Part shown: in pieces, positions 39,047 to 48,002 of the stretch | Layout: each line of letters begins with the position of its first letter | Position numbering within the stretch: the stretch's first letter is position 1 | NCBI RefSeq assembly: GCF_002943565.1 | Contig: NZ_PJCH01000005.1 | Coordinates: forward strand, 1,116,001 to 1,180,000 | Source of the DNA: Hyphococcus luteus | GTDB taxonomy: Bacteria; Pseudomonadota; Alphaproteobacteria; Caulobacterales; Parvularculaceae | Direction: 5' to 3' | Length of the DNA stretch: 64,000 nucleotides | Notes under the pieces: generated by a model | Database searches by the model: none | Seen by the model: the letters and a program-made list of their open reading frames with translations, nothing else | What the model was told of the DNA's origin: nothing | Translations under genes and position numbers: made by a program

Positions 39047-40329
39047 GATTTCTCCGAAAGGCTGACAGCGGTCCCGCCGCCGCCATGGTCGCCGGAGCGA
39101 ACGGCATGAGCGGCGACGGCGGCGCCGTGGTGAAGGGTTTGTTGTTGTTTCATGCGGCGCGCCCAGGCTGGCGGTCCGTCACTAGCTGAGGGCGAGACGT
39201 CGGGGCTGTTGCTGAACCTGCCGCCGGTCGCTTCGAAGGCGGCGCTTGAGCCGGAGCGGTAGCTTTCGCTCATGGAACGGCGAAGCGGGTTCGTTGCCGC
39301 GCCGACGCCGGCTTTTCCGACGCTGGCGAGACCGGCGGCGACACCGGAAGCGCCGCCGCCAGCAGCGGCGTTTCCCATGCTGTAGGCGGTCGAGGCGCCG
39401 CCAGCGACTGCCGCCGCGCCGCGCGCTCCTGCGCCGGCCGCTCCCACGGCCATCCGGGCGCCGGCGACCCCGCCGACAGCGAGCCCGCCGGCGGCGAGGC
39501 CTGCGCCAACCGCAGCGCCTGCGCCTAGTTGCGGTCCGCCCGAGACGATGCCGTTGGCGATGCCCGGACCGAAGATGCCGAGCGCCAGCATTGAAAGCGC
39601 GGCCAGAACGATGGCCATGGCGTCTTCTATGGTCGGCTCGCCCGTGAACCCAGCGGTGAACTCGCCAAAGATGGTCGAGCCGATGCCGACGATCACGGCG
39701 AGCACCAGCACCTTGACGCCGGACGAGATCACCAGCCCGAGCACCCGCTCGGCCATGAAGGCGGTTTTGTTGAAGAGGCCGAAGGGCACGAGGATGAAGC
39801 CGGCCAGCGTGGCGAGCTTGAACTCGATCAGCGTGACGAAGAGCTGAATCGCAAGGATGAAGAAGGACAGGAGAACGACCAGCCAGGCGAACAACAGAAT
39901 GATGATCTGGAGGAAATTCTCGAAGAAAGAGACAAAGCCCATCAGATCGGAAATCGATGTGAGAATTGGACGGCCCGCCTCAAGGCCGATCTCGGCGATG
40001 CGGCCGGGCTGAAGCAGTTCGCCGGGGCTGAGGCTGCCGCCCGAAGCGATGAGGCCGAGCCCGGCGAAGCTTTCGAAAACGATGCGGGCGAGCGCGTTCC
40101 AGTTGCCGATGATGTAGGCGAAGACGCCGACGAAGAGCGTTTTCTTGATGAGCCGGGCGAGAATGTCGTCGTCGGCGCCCCAGGCCCAGAAGAGCGCAGC
40201 GAGCGTCACGTCGATGACGATCAGGGTCGTTGCCAGGAAGGCGACGTCGCCGCCGAGCAGGCCGAAGCCGCTGTCGATGTAGGAGGTGAAGACCTGCAGG
40301 AACCGGTCAATGACGCCAACGCCGCCCAT
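39043..40329 (-). CDS. trbL: Conjugal transfer protein TrbL (VirB6-like)
   Basis: 428 aa. Six to seven hydrophobic helices between about 25 and 270 (for example IIILLFAWLVVLLSFFILAIQLF), then a long Gly/Ala-rich tail (270-350) and a polar C-terminus, the usual TrbL layout. A polytopic inner-membrane channel component. Starts 3 bp after trbK. Confidence 0.93.
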   Translation of the reverse strand: MGGVGVIDRFLQVFTSYIDSGFGLLGGDVAFLATTLIVIDVTLAALFWAWGADDDILARLIKKTLFVGVFAYIIGNWNALARIVFESFAGLGLIASGGSLSPGELLQPGRIAEIGLEAGRPILTSISDLMGFVSFFENFLQIIILLFAWLVVLLSFFILAIQLFVTLIEFKLATLAGFILVPFGLFNKTAFMAERVLGLVISSGVKVLVLAVIVGIGSTIFGEFTAGFTGEPTIEDAMAIVLAALSMLALGIFGPGIANGIVSGGPQLGAGAAVGAGLAAGGLAVGGVAGARMAVGAAGAGARGAAAVAGGASTAYSMGNAAAGGGASGVAAGLASVGKAGVGAATNPLRRSMSESYRSGSSAAFEATGGRFSNSPDVSPSASDGPPAWARRMKQQQTLHHGAAVAAHAVRSGDHGGGGTAVSLSEKS

Positions 40330-40332
40330 ATC

Positions 40333-40605
40333 CTACTCCTTCTCGGGATCGTCGCCGGGAAGCCCGAGAAATCGGCGGCGCTGCTCTGCCCAGGCGGCGC
40401 GGCACGTCGTGTCGGTTTCCAGCTCTTCCGGCGTCAGCGTCCGGCAGCGAGAAAGCTCAGCCTGCAACGGTTCGTCGGTCACGGGCGGAACCGATGGCGT
40501 TTCCGAAGTGACCGTGTTCGCCAGTTCAACCGCGGCGAAGAGCGCAGCGAGCCCGCCCAGGGAGATAGCGACGAGCCTGATGATTTGGTCGGGAGATCTG
40601 CGCAC
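40333..40605 (-). CDS. trbK-alt: Putative entry-exclusion protein TrbK-alt
   Basis: 90 aa. One N-terminal membrane helix (about 9-28, IRLVAISLGGLAALFAAVEL), then a soluble domain with CRTLTPEELETDTTCRAAWAEQRRRF, which is the signature of the TrbK-alt family in this trb cluster type. Thought to reduce redundant transfer between carriers; this is by position and family name. Lies between trbJ and trbL. Confidence 0.85.
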   Translation of the reverse strand: MRRSPDQIIRLVAISLGGLAALFAAVELANTVTSETPSVPPVTDEPLQAELSRCRTLTPEELETDTTCRAAWAEQRRRFLGLPGDDPEKE

Positions 40606-40610
40606 GGAAC

Positions 40611-41351
40611 TTACCGGAACATGGTGACGGCGGTTGGCGTGTAGCCGGACCCGTAGTCGAGGAAGCGATTGAGGTTTTCGCGCCCCTGCGCTTCAGCGGA
40701 GGCTCGCCGAGCCGCGTCCAGCGCGTCCGCGCGGTTCTGCGCGGCGATGGCGGCGGTAAGGTCCGTCATCTGTTGGCTTTGCAATGCGAGAAGTTGATTG
40801 CCGGCCTGCGCTGCCTGCAAGGCGCCGACCGCACCCTGGCTTTGCGAGACGAGAGTGCTCAGTTCCGTGCGCGTCGCTTCAATGTTGCCGACGACGCCGG
40901 CCTGGACCTTCAATGCGTCTTCATAGCCAGCAACCGAGGTCCGCCAGCGCGCCTCGGCATTGGCGTTCATGGCGGCGAAATCGCCCGTTGCTGCGGCGTC
41001 TCCATATTGTTCTGTGAAGACGCGTTCGATTTCGGAGACGACGTATCCAACGCGTTGCGCTTCGCCCAACAGATCTTCCGTCTGCTGCATGATCGACCGC
41101 AGACGCGCCAGCGATGAGTGCGGCAGGTTTGCGAGGTTGCGTCCCTGGTTGATCAACATCTGCGCTTCGTTCTGAAGCTGCGTGATCTGATTGTTGATCA
41201 TTTCGAGGGTGCGCGCGGCGGTCAGAATATTCTGCGCGAGGTTGGTCGGATCGATGACGACGTCGCCGACGCCGAACAGCGCATAGGCCGGTTGCATCGG
41301 CGCTAAAGCGATGGCTCCGGTCAGCATGAGGGCGGCGAGTTTCTTACGCAT
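40611..41351 (-). CDS. trbJ: P-type conjugative transfer protein TrbJ (VirB5-like)
   Basis: 246 aa from the ATG at 41351, overlapping the end of trbE by 8 nt; the longer frame is antisense-like read-through of trbE. Signal peptide (LMLTGAIALAPMQPAYAL), then VVIDPTNLAQNILTAARTLEMINNQITQLQNEAQML and a long helical body. A periplasmic minor pilus subunit or adhesin of the T4SS. Confidence 0.93.
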   Translation of the reverse strand: MRKKLAALMLTGAIALAPMQPAYALFGVGDVVIDPTNLAQNILTAARTLEMINNQITQLQNEAQMLINQGRNLANLPHSSLARLRSIMQQTEDLLGEAQRVGYVVSEIERVFTEQYGDAAATGDFAAMNANAEARWRTSVAGYEDALKVQAGVVGNIEATRTELSTLVSQSQGAVGALQAAQAGNQLLALQSQQMTDLTAAIAAQNRADALDAARRASAEAQGRENLNRFLDYGSGYTPTAVTMFR

Positions 41352-43803
41352 GAGTCGTCTCCGTGGTTTGAGGGGATGGGATCGGATCAGGTGCTTGGCC
41401 GAGCAGTTCGACGGCCCAATCGAGACCGCGACGGGCGAGCCAGGCTGCGGCGAAACCGTCTCGTCCGTGTTCGGCGAGGATATCGGTGATGGCGGCGTGA
41501 TCGGTCTCCGACGATGCGGCGGTGAAGGCGAGCGCGACCTCGCCGAGATCGAGCGAGAAGAGTCGATTGCCGCGCCGCGACTGGCAGTAATAATCGCGCT
41601 TCGGCATGGCCCGCGCGACGATCTCGATCTGGCGTTCATTGAGGCCGAAGCGACGATAGATGCCGGCGATCTGCGGCTCGAAGGCGCGCTCGTTCGGCAG
41701 GAAAATCCGCGTCGGGCAGCTCTCGATGATGGCCGGCGCGATTGTGGAATTGTCAATGTCGGCGAGCGACTGCGTGGCGAAGAGGACGGACGCGTTCTTC
41801 TTCCTTAGAGTCTTCAGCCATTCGCGGAGCTGGCCGCCAAACGTCCCGTCATCGAGCGCGAGCCAGCCTTCATCGACGATGATGAGGCTGGGGCGTCCGT
41901 CGAGGCGATCCTCAATCCGATGGAACAGATAGGCGAGCACGGCGGGCGCTGCCGCCGATCCGATCAGTCCTTCTGTCTCGAAGGCCTGGAAGTCGGCTGT
42001 TCCGAGTTCTTCTGTTTCGGCGTCGAGCAAACGCCCGAAGGGGCCGCCAAGACAGAATGGCGCCAGCGCCTGTTTGAGTTCGGTCGACTGCAACAGGACG
42101 GATAGCCCCGTGAGCGTTCGTTCTGCGACGGGCGCCGAGGCGAGCGAGGTCAGCGCCGACCAAAGATGATCCCGCGCGACCGGATCGATGGTTACGCCTT
42201 CGCGCGCGATCAGGCCGGACAACCAGTCCTGCGCCCACGCGCGTTCGCCGACATCAACGATGTTGCGCAGCGGCTGAAGCTGGACGGCGGCTTCGTCATC
42301 CGAGAGCGCGCCGGCGAGATCCTGCCAGTCGCCGCCACAGGCGACGGTCGCACAGCGGATCGAGCCGCCGAAGTCAAAGGCGAAGACCTGGCTGCGCTCG
42401 TAGCGACGAAATTGCAGCGCCATCAACGCCAGCAACACGGATTTGCCCGAGCCGGTCGGACCGACGACCAGCGTGTGTCCGACATCGCCGACATGGGGTG
42501 AGAAGCGGAACGGGGTCGAGCCTTCTGTCTCCGCATAAAAGAGCGGCGGACCGTTCAGATGATCGTTGCGCGCCGGTCCTGCCCAGACCGCCGAGATCGG
42601 GATCATGTGGACGAGATTGAGCGTGGAGACCGGCGGTTGACGGACATTGGCGTAGAGATGGCCAGGCAACGAGCCAAGCCAGGCCTCGATGGCGTTCAAA
42701 GTCTCGGGCATGCAGGTGAAGTCACGACCCTGAATGACCTTTTCGGCCGCCTTTAGCTTGGCGTCCGCGACGGCTTCGTCCTCATCCCAGACGGTCAGCG
42801 TAGCGGTGATGTAGGCGGCGCCCGCCATGTCGGCGCCGAGTTCCTGCAATGCCTCATCGGCGTCGGCGGCCTTGTTCGCCGCGTCGCTATCGAGCAGCGT
42901 CGACGCCTCATTGGTCATCACCTCTTTCAGAATCGCGGCTATGGATTTGCGCTTGGCGAACCATTGCCGACGAATGCGCGTCAGCAGCTTGGTGGCGTCG
43001 GTCTTGTCGAGGCAGATAGCGCGCGTGACCCAGCGATATTCGAAGGGTTGGCTGTTGAGCTCATCCAGCAGTCCTGGCCAGGTGGCAGTGGGGAATCCGA
43101 TGATGGAGAGGCTGCGCAGATGCGCCCCGCCCAAACTCGGCGCCAATCCGCCGACAAGCGCGCTATCGGCCAGGAGCGCGTCGAGGTGCATCGGCGTTTC
43201 TGGCACGCGCACGCGCTGTCGGCGTGTCGAGATTGTGGAATGCAGATAGGTCAGCGTTTCCTCGTCGGAGAGCCAGGCCGTTTCCGGCATGAAGCCGTCG
43301 AAGAGATCGAGCAGACGATCCGTCCGCGCCGCAAAGCTCGCGATGTGCTCCTGCGGGTTGAGGCCCTTGTCGGGTGCGTCCTCGTAGAGCCACCGACCGG
43401 CGCGGCTGGCGTCGTCCGCCGGGGGCATCCAGACGAAGGTCAGGAAATAGCTGCTTTCGAAATGACTCGACGCCTCCTCGAACTGAGCCCGCCGCTCCGC
43501 ATCGACGAGCGCGGACACGGGATCGGGAAAACGCGAGAGAGGATAGTCGCGCGCCGGCAGGCGTTGCGCCTCGACGAATATCGCCCAGCCCGATCCGAGT
43601 CGGCGGAGTGCGTTGTTGAGCCGGCCGGACACGGCGACGAGTTCCGACGGTGTCGCGGAGTCGAGGTCAGGCCCCCGAAACCGTGCTGTGCGTTGCAGAC
43701 TGCCGTCCTTGTTGAGGACGACGCCGGGCGCGACGAGCGCCGCCCACGGCAGGAAGTCGGCGAGGAGCGAGGATTTGGAGCGGTATTCAGCGAGGCGCAT
43801 CAT
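41344..43803 (-). CDS. trbE: Conjugal transfer ATPase TrbE (VirB4-like)
   Basis: 819 aa. N-terminal VirB4/CagE domain (about 1-420), then a RecA-like ATPase: Walker A VGPTGSGKSVLLALM at about residue 446, and Walker B LIIVDEGWLALDD at about 640, with ATQSLADIDNS just after. It powers pilus assembly and substrate transfer at the cytoplasmic face. Full length, no damage seen. Confidence 0.96.
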   Translation of the reverse strand: MMRLAEYRSKSSLLADFLPWAALVAPGVVLNKDGSLQRTARFRGPDLDSATPSELVAVSGRLNNALRRLGSGWAIFVEAQRLPARDYPLSRFPDPVSALVDAERRAQFEEASSHFESSYFLTFVWMPPADDASRAGRWLYEDAPDKGLNPQEHIASFAARTDRLLDLFDGFMPETAWLSDEETLTYLHSTISTRRQRVRVPETPMHLDALLADSALVGGLAPSLGGAHLRSLSIIGFPTATWPGLLDELNSQPFEYRWVTRAICLDKTDATKLLTRIRRQWFAKRKSIAAILKEVMTNEASTLLDSDAANKAADADEALQELGADMAGAAYITATLTVWDEDEAVADAKLKAAEKVIQGRDFTCMPETLNAIEAWLGSLPGHLYANVRQPPVSTLNLVHMIPISAVWAGPARNDHLNGPPLFYAETEGSTPFRFSPHVGDVGHTLVVGPTGSGKSVLLALMALQFRRYERSQVFAFDFGGSIRCATVACGGDWQDLAGALSDDEAAVQLQPLRNIVDVGERAWAQDWLSGLIAREGVTIDPVARDHLWSALTSLASAPVAERTLTGLSVLLQSTELKQALAPFCLGGPFGRLLDAETEELGTADFQAFETEGLIGSAAAPAVLAYLFHRIEDRLDGRPSLIIVDEGWLALDDGTFGGQLREWLKTLRKKNASVLFATQSLADIDNSTIAPAIIESCPTRIFLPNERAFEPQIAGIYRRFGLNERQIEIVARAMPKRDYYCQSRRGNRLFSLDLGEVALAFTAASSETDHAAITDILAEHGRDGFAAAWLARRGLDWAVELLGQAPDPIPSPQTTETTHA

Positions 43804-43806
43804 CGC

Positions 43807-44076
43807 TCAGACTCCGAACCAGGTTGGGAAACGAAGGTGCCGGCGCGCGACATCGACGATCTGGGCGTCGCGTTTTGCGGCCCAGACCGCGAGGAGATGG
43901 CCGACAAGCCAGAGCGCGATCCCGACTGCCCAAAGCCTGAGCCCGAGTCCGACGGCCGCTGCGAGCGTGCCGTTGGCGATGGCGACTGTGCGGGGCGCGC
44001 CGCCCAGCAGGATCGGTTCGACCAAGGCGCGGTGTACGGGCGCGTAAAAGCCCGGAATGTCGGCCTCGTCCCGCAT
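43807..44076 (-). CDS. trbD: Conjugal transfer protein TrbD (VirB3-like)
   Basis: 89 aa with GFYAPVHRALVEPILLGGAPRTVAIANGTLAAAV and hydrophobic segments at about 27-60, typical of VirB3/TrbD. Inner-membrane T4SS component that works with TrbE. Its start overlaps the trbC stop by one base. Confidence 0.92.
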   Translation of the reverse strand: MRDEADIPGFYAPVHRALVEPILLGGAPRTVAIANGTLAAAVGLGLRLWAVGIALWLVGHLLAVWAAKRDAQIVDVARRHLRFPTWFGV

Positions 44077-44405
44077 CAGATCAGCGCTCCACCGCCGAAC
44101 GAGAAGAAGGACAGGAAGAAGCTCGACGCCGCGAAGGCGATGGAGAGGCCGAAGACGATTTGCACGAGGCGGCGAAAGCCGCCAGAGGTGTCGCCGAAGG
44201 CGAGGGTCAGTCCCGTAACGATGATGATGATCACCGCGACGATCTTGGCGACCGGCCCTTCGATGGATTCCAGGATCGACTGGAGCGGCGCCTCCCAGGG
44301 CATACCCGAGCCGGCCGCGTGGGCGGGCGCGACGAGCAGAAGGCTAAATGCGAGGGCCATCGCGTAGAATGGCCAGCGCGGATAGAGGATGGTGGTTTTG
44401 GTCAT
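44076..44405 (-). CDS. trbC: Conjugal transfer pilin TrbC (VirB2-like)
   Basis: 109 aa. Signal-peptide-like hydrophobic start (YAMALAFSLLLVAPAHAAG), followed by two membrane helices (VAKIVAVIIIIVTGLTLAFG and VFGLSIAFAASSFFLSF). This is the prepilin layout; RP4 TrbC is trimmed and cyclised by TraF, which is present at 51078. Overlaps trbB by 4 nt. Confidence 0.92.
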   Translation of the reverse strand: MTKTTILYPRWPFYAMALAFSLLLVAPAHAAGSGMPWEAPLQSILESIEGPVAKIVAVIIIIVTGLTLAFGDTSGGFRRLVQIVFGLSIAFAASSFFLSFFSFGGGALI

Positions 44406-45385
44406 GGATGGTCTCCTGTGCGGGGGTGAAGAAGTGGTTGGATCTGGTAGTCCCCGGTCGCATCGAGTCTTTCCACGCGAGCGAGCTCGGAAAGCCGACG
44501 CGCTGATCCGCGTCCCGACAGAACGGCGATCAGGTCGATCGTCTCGGCGATCATCGCGCGGGGCACGGTGACGACGGCTTCCTGGATGAGTTGTTCGAGG
44601 CGGCGCAGCGCGCCGAGCGCTGAACCGGCATGGATGGTGCCGATCCCGCCGGGATGGCCGGTGCCCCAGGCTTTGAGGAGATCGAGCGCCTCAGCGCCGC
44701 GCACCTCGCCGATGGGAATGCGGTCAGGTCGCAGGCGCAGCGAGGAACGAACGAGATCGGAGAGTGACGCCACGCCATCCTTGGTCCGCAGAGCGACAAG
44801 GTTCGGCGTCAAGCATTGGAGTTCGCGTGTGTCCTCGATCAGAACGACGCGGTCGGAGGATTTGGCGACTTCCGCCAGCAGGGCATTGGTGAGCGTAGTC
44901 TTACCGGTCGAGGTGCCGCCGGCGACGAGGATATTGGCGCGCGACGCAATGGCTTCGCGCAATGTCGTTGCCGCTGTTTCCGGCATGATCCCGGCGGCAG
45001 AATAGTCTTCGAGCGTGAAGACCGCGACGGCGGGCTTGCGGATCGCGAAGACCGGCGCGGCGGCGACAGGCGGCAGCAATCCCTCGAACCGCTCCCCCGT
45101 TCCCGGCAGCTCTGCGGACACGCGCGGGGATCCCGCATGAACCTCCGCGCCGACATGGTGCGCGACCAAACGGACGATGCGCTCGCCGTCAGCGGCGGAA
45201 AGCTTTTCGCACGTGTCGGCGAGACCTTCGCTCAGCCGGTCGACCCAAAGCCGCCCGTCGGGATTGAGCATGACCTCGACAACCGCAGGGTCTTCGAGCC
45301 ATGCGGCGACGTCGGTCCCCAGAGCGGTTCTGAGCATGCGAGCGCCACGGGCGAGCGCTTCGGCTTTGAATGTTTGGACGGACAT
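44402..45385 (-). CDS. trbB: Conjugal transfer ATPase TrbB (VirB11-like)
   Basis: 327 aa hexameric secretion ATPase. N-domain with [15 protein letters not shown], Walker [16 protein letters not shown] at 156-170, the [11 protein letters not shown]sp box, and [26 protein letters not shown] (His box). First gene of the trbBCDEJKLFGI operon; a 162-bp gap to copG upstream holds a palindrome that may be its promoter region. Confidence 0.96.
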   Translation of the reverse strand: MSVQTFKAEALARGARMLRTALGTDVAAWLEDPAVVEVMLNPDGRLWVDRLSEGLADTCEKLSAADGERIVRLVAHHVGAEVHAGSPRVSAELPGTGERFEGLLPPVAAAPVFAIRKPAVAVFTLEDYSAAGIMPETAATTLREAIASRANILVAGGTSTGKTTLTNALLAEVAKSSDRVVLIEDTRELQCLTPNLVALRTKDGVASLSDLVRSSLRLRPDRIPIGEVRGAEALDLLKAWGTGHPGGIGTIHAGSALGALRRLEQLIQEAVVTVPRAMIAETIDLIAVLSGRGSARRLSELARVERLDATGDYQIQPLLHPRTGDHP

Positions 45386-45452
45386 TGGCGGCCCCGCGTT
45401 TGAGTACGGGGTCGATCAAGAAGACCGTTAAAGGCTCATCGGCAACAGTATT

Positions 45453-45475
45453 TACGGCGTAGTAGTACTACGGCG
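45453..45475. promoter_or_regulatory. Operator-like repeat upstream of trbB
   Basis: Palindrome GTAGTACTAC (45462-45471) lies between direct repeats TACGGCG (45453-45459 and 45469-45475), about 70-90 bp before the trbB start. It may bind the CopG protein or another transfer regulator. Confidence 0.35.
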
Positions 45476-45547
45476 CGCAACGGCAGGGAAAAGCGAAAAT
45501 CGGCCGGGACAGTTCAGCCTAAAATACCTGGGAAACAGGCTGGAGGT

Positions 45548-45961
45548 TTACTCTTTCGGTTTGAAATCTTGCGACACTTCTTTGGCAAATGAGCTCCCCT
45601 TCGCCAACCGCCTTCCAAGCGTCTCCACAAAGCCTTCATACCGCTCGCGGCCTTTCGCCTGCGCGGCATCGCGCATCGTATCTGGCAGTGGTGGCGTCGT
45701 CGTGAGCCAGAACCGGACGAACAATGCTATCGCTTCGTTGCCGATGGTCACGTCGCGTTCGAGCCTTTCGACGCCGCGGGTCAGCCTATCGAGACGTCGA
45801 GTAATAGCGGCCTCGCGCTGATCGGCAGCGTCCGGCGAGAGATAGGAGGCCAGCGCCGCCTCGACGATCTGGGACTTGGATATCTTGTGCCGCGCCGCCA
45901 ACGCGTCGAGTTCCGGTGATAGCGACGGATCGAAATACACATTGAGCCGATCTTTCTTCAT
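45548..45961 (-). CDS. CopG/RHH family regulator
   Basis: 137 aa from the ATG at 45961 (a TTG at 45973 is in frame). N-terminal ribbon-helix-helix: KKDRLNVYFDPSLSPELDALAARHKISKSQIVEAALASYL. A coiled helical region follows (RRLDRLTRGVERLERDV). Always found between traG and trbB in this ICE class; probably regulates the transfer genes or binds oriT. Confidence 0.88.
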   Translation of the reverse strand: MKKDRLNVYFDPSLSPELDALAARHKISKSQIVEAALASYLSPDAADQREAAITRRLDRLTRGVERLERDVTIGNEAIALFVRFWLTTTPPLPDTMRDAAQAKGRERYEGFVETLGRRLAKGSSFAKEVSQDFKPKE

Positions 45962-45969
45962 GGTGAACC

Positions 45970-47979
45970 TCAAAGATCGATGCCGTCATCGGGATCAAGC
46001 GAGGCCTGCCGGGCGATGCTGCGGAATCGGCCCTGCATCTGGCGAGCGCGCTGCGCGTCGTCATCCGGCTCGTCATCGAGGCTCGCGAACTCCTCACGTG
46101 CCGACTGTGCCGGTTCCGGCGCGATATCTTCATGCTCGGGCAATTCAGGCTCGCGGCGAATTCCCCCATCGGCGTCTTCGCCTGCTTCGCCGGACTTCTT
46201 CTTCCGGGGTTTGGGCGCCGCGATGGGCGCTCGGCCGCTCCAATCGTCCGTCGTCGTTGGGTTCGGTGGTGTTGCTTCAGCAATCAGGTCGGGCGCTGAG
46301 AGGATGCGTGTCTTGAGCTGCGGATCGGCATAGTAGCGCGCCTTCTTTCCCCGGATCGGCGGTGCGCCGGAGACGAGTACGATTTCATCATCCGGCGGCA
46401 ATTGCATGATCTCGCCGGGCGTCATTAGGGGCCGCGCGGTCTCCTGCCGGGAGACCATGAGATGGCCGAGCCAGGGTGACAATCTGTGTCCGGCATAGTT
46501 CTTCATCGCCCGCATCTCGGTCGCAGTGCCGAGCGCGTCGGACACGCGCTTGGCAGTGCGTTCGTCATTCGTCGCGAAGCTCACCCGGACATGACAGTTG
46601 TCGAGGATGGCGTTGTTCTGGCCGTAAGCCTTCTCGATCTGATTGAGGGATTGCGCGATCAGGAAGGCTTTCAGACCATAGCCCGCCATGAAGGCGAGCT
46701 GGCTCTCGAAGAAATCGAGACGCCCGAGCGCCGGAAACTCGTCGAGCATGAGCAACAGGCGATGGCGCTTGCGGTTGGCGTTCAACTCTTCTGTCAGCCT
46801 GCGCCCGATCTGGTTGAGCACGAGCCGGACGAGCGGCTTGGTGCGGCTGATGTCGGAGGGCGGCACGACGAGATAGAGCGTGGTCGGCCGCGCGCCTGAG
46901 ACCAGATCCTTGATCCGCCAGTCGCAGCGGCTCGTGACCCTGGCGACGACGGGATCGCGATAGAGGCCCAGAAAACTCATCGCCGTGGACAGGACGCCAG
47001 AGCGTTCGTTCTCCGACTTGTTCAGGAGCTCGCGCGCCGCCTGCGCCACGACGGGGTGCGGCCGGTCGCCCAGATGCGGTGTGCGCATCATCGCCGCGAG
47101 CGTCGCCTCGATCGGCCGGCCCGGATCAGAGAGGAAGGCGGCGACGCCGGCGAGCGTTTTGTCGGCCTCGGCGTAGAGCACATGCAGGATCGCGCCGACG
47201 AGCAGAGAATGGCTGGTCGTCTCCCAATGGTTCCGGCGTTCGAGCAGGCCTTCGGGATCGACAAGGATGTCGGCGACGTTCTGGACGTCTCGCACTTCGC
47301 TGTCGCCGCGCCGGACTTCGAGCAGTGGATTGTAAGCCGCGCTCTTCGTGTCGGTCGGATCGAACAGGATGGTGCGGGTGAACCGCGCCCGCCATCCGGC
47401 CGTGAGCTGCCAGTTCTCGCCCTTGATATCATGGACGATGGCCGAGCCCGGCCAGGTCAGGAGACTCGGCACGACGAGGCCGACGCCCTTACCGCTGCGG
47501 GTTGGGGCGAAGCAGAGCACATGCTCCGGCCCGTCGTGCCGGAGGTAGTGATTTTCGAAGCGGCCAAGCACGACGCCGTCCGCAGCGAGCAGTCCGGAGG
47601 ACTCAACGTCCTTCCGCTCCGCCCATCGAGCTGAACCATAGGTCGTCACGTCGCGCGCCTCGCGAGCCCGGAGGACAGAGAGGAAAATCGCGACACCGAT
47701 CGCGGCGATCCCGCCGCTGCCGGCAATGATCGCGCCTTCGACGAACACACGCGGCGCATAGGCGTCGTAGAAATACCACCAGACGAAGAAGCTCCAGGGC
47801 GGATAGATCGGCCATCCGAGAATGTCCGTCGCCGGCGCGCCGAGCTGAGGCTGGAAGCCGAGCCGCCATGCGGTCCACTGTGTCGCGGCCCAGATGAAAC
47901 CGACCACAACGAGCGAGACAATGATGATCTGGCCCCAGAGGATCTTGGTGGCCTGTGTTGTCTGCGTCTTGATCGGCAT
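45970..47979 (-). CDS. traG: Type IV coupling protein TraG (VirD4-like)
   Basis: 669 aa from the ATG at 47979, with AAGGAA upstream. Two N-terminal membrane helices (about 15-35 and 60-100), Walker A FAPTRSGKGVGLVVPSLL at about 156-173, Walker B LLMLDEFPALGRL at about 410, and an acidic disordered C-terminal tail (570-660). It recruits the relaxosome to the T4SS and pumps the T-strand. Intact. Confidence 0.95.
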   Translation of the reverse strand: MPIKTQTTQATKILWGQIIIVSLVVVGFIWAATQWTAWRLGFQPQLGAPATDILGWPIYPPWSFFVWWYFYDAYAPRVFVEGAIIAGSGGIAAIGVAIFLSVLRAREARDVTTYGSARWAERKDVESSGLLAADGVVLGRFENHYLRHDGPEHVLCFAPTRSGKGVGLVVPSLLTWPGSAIVHDIKGENWQLTAGWRARFTRTILFDPTDTKSAAYNPLLEVRRGDSEVRDVQNVADILVDPEGLLERRNHWETTSHSLLVGAILHVLYAEADKTLAGVAAFLSDPGRPIEATLAAMMRTPHLGDRPHPVVAQAARELLNKSENERSGVLSTAMSFLGLYRDPVVARVTSRCDWRIKDLVSGARPTTLYLVVPPSDISRTKPLVRLVLNQIGRRLTEELNANRKRHRLLLMLDEFPALGRLDFFESQLAFMAGYGLKAFLIAQSLNQIEKAYGQNNAILDNCHVRVSFATNDERTAKRVSDALGTATEMRAMKNYAGHRLSPWLGHLMVSRQETARPLMTPGEIMQLPPDDEIVLVSGAPPIRGKKARYYADPQLKTRILSAPDLIAEATPPNPTTTDDWSGRAPIAAPKPRKKKSGEAGEDADGGIRREPELPEHEDIAPEPAQSAREEFASLDDEPDDDAQRARQMQGRFRSIARQASLDPDDGIDL

Positions 47980-48002
47980 GTTTTTTCCTTCCGGGGCAAT
48001 GC

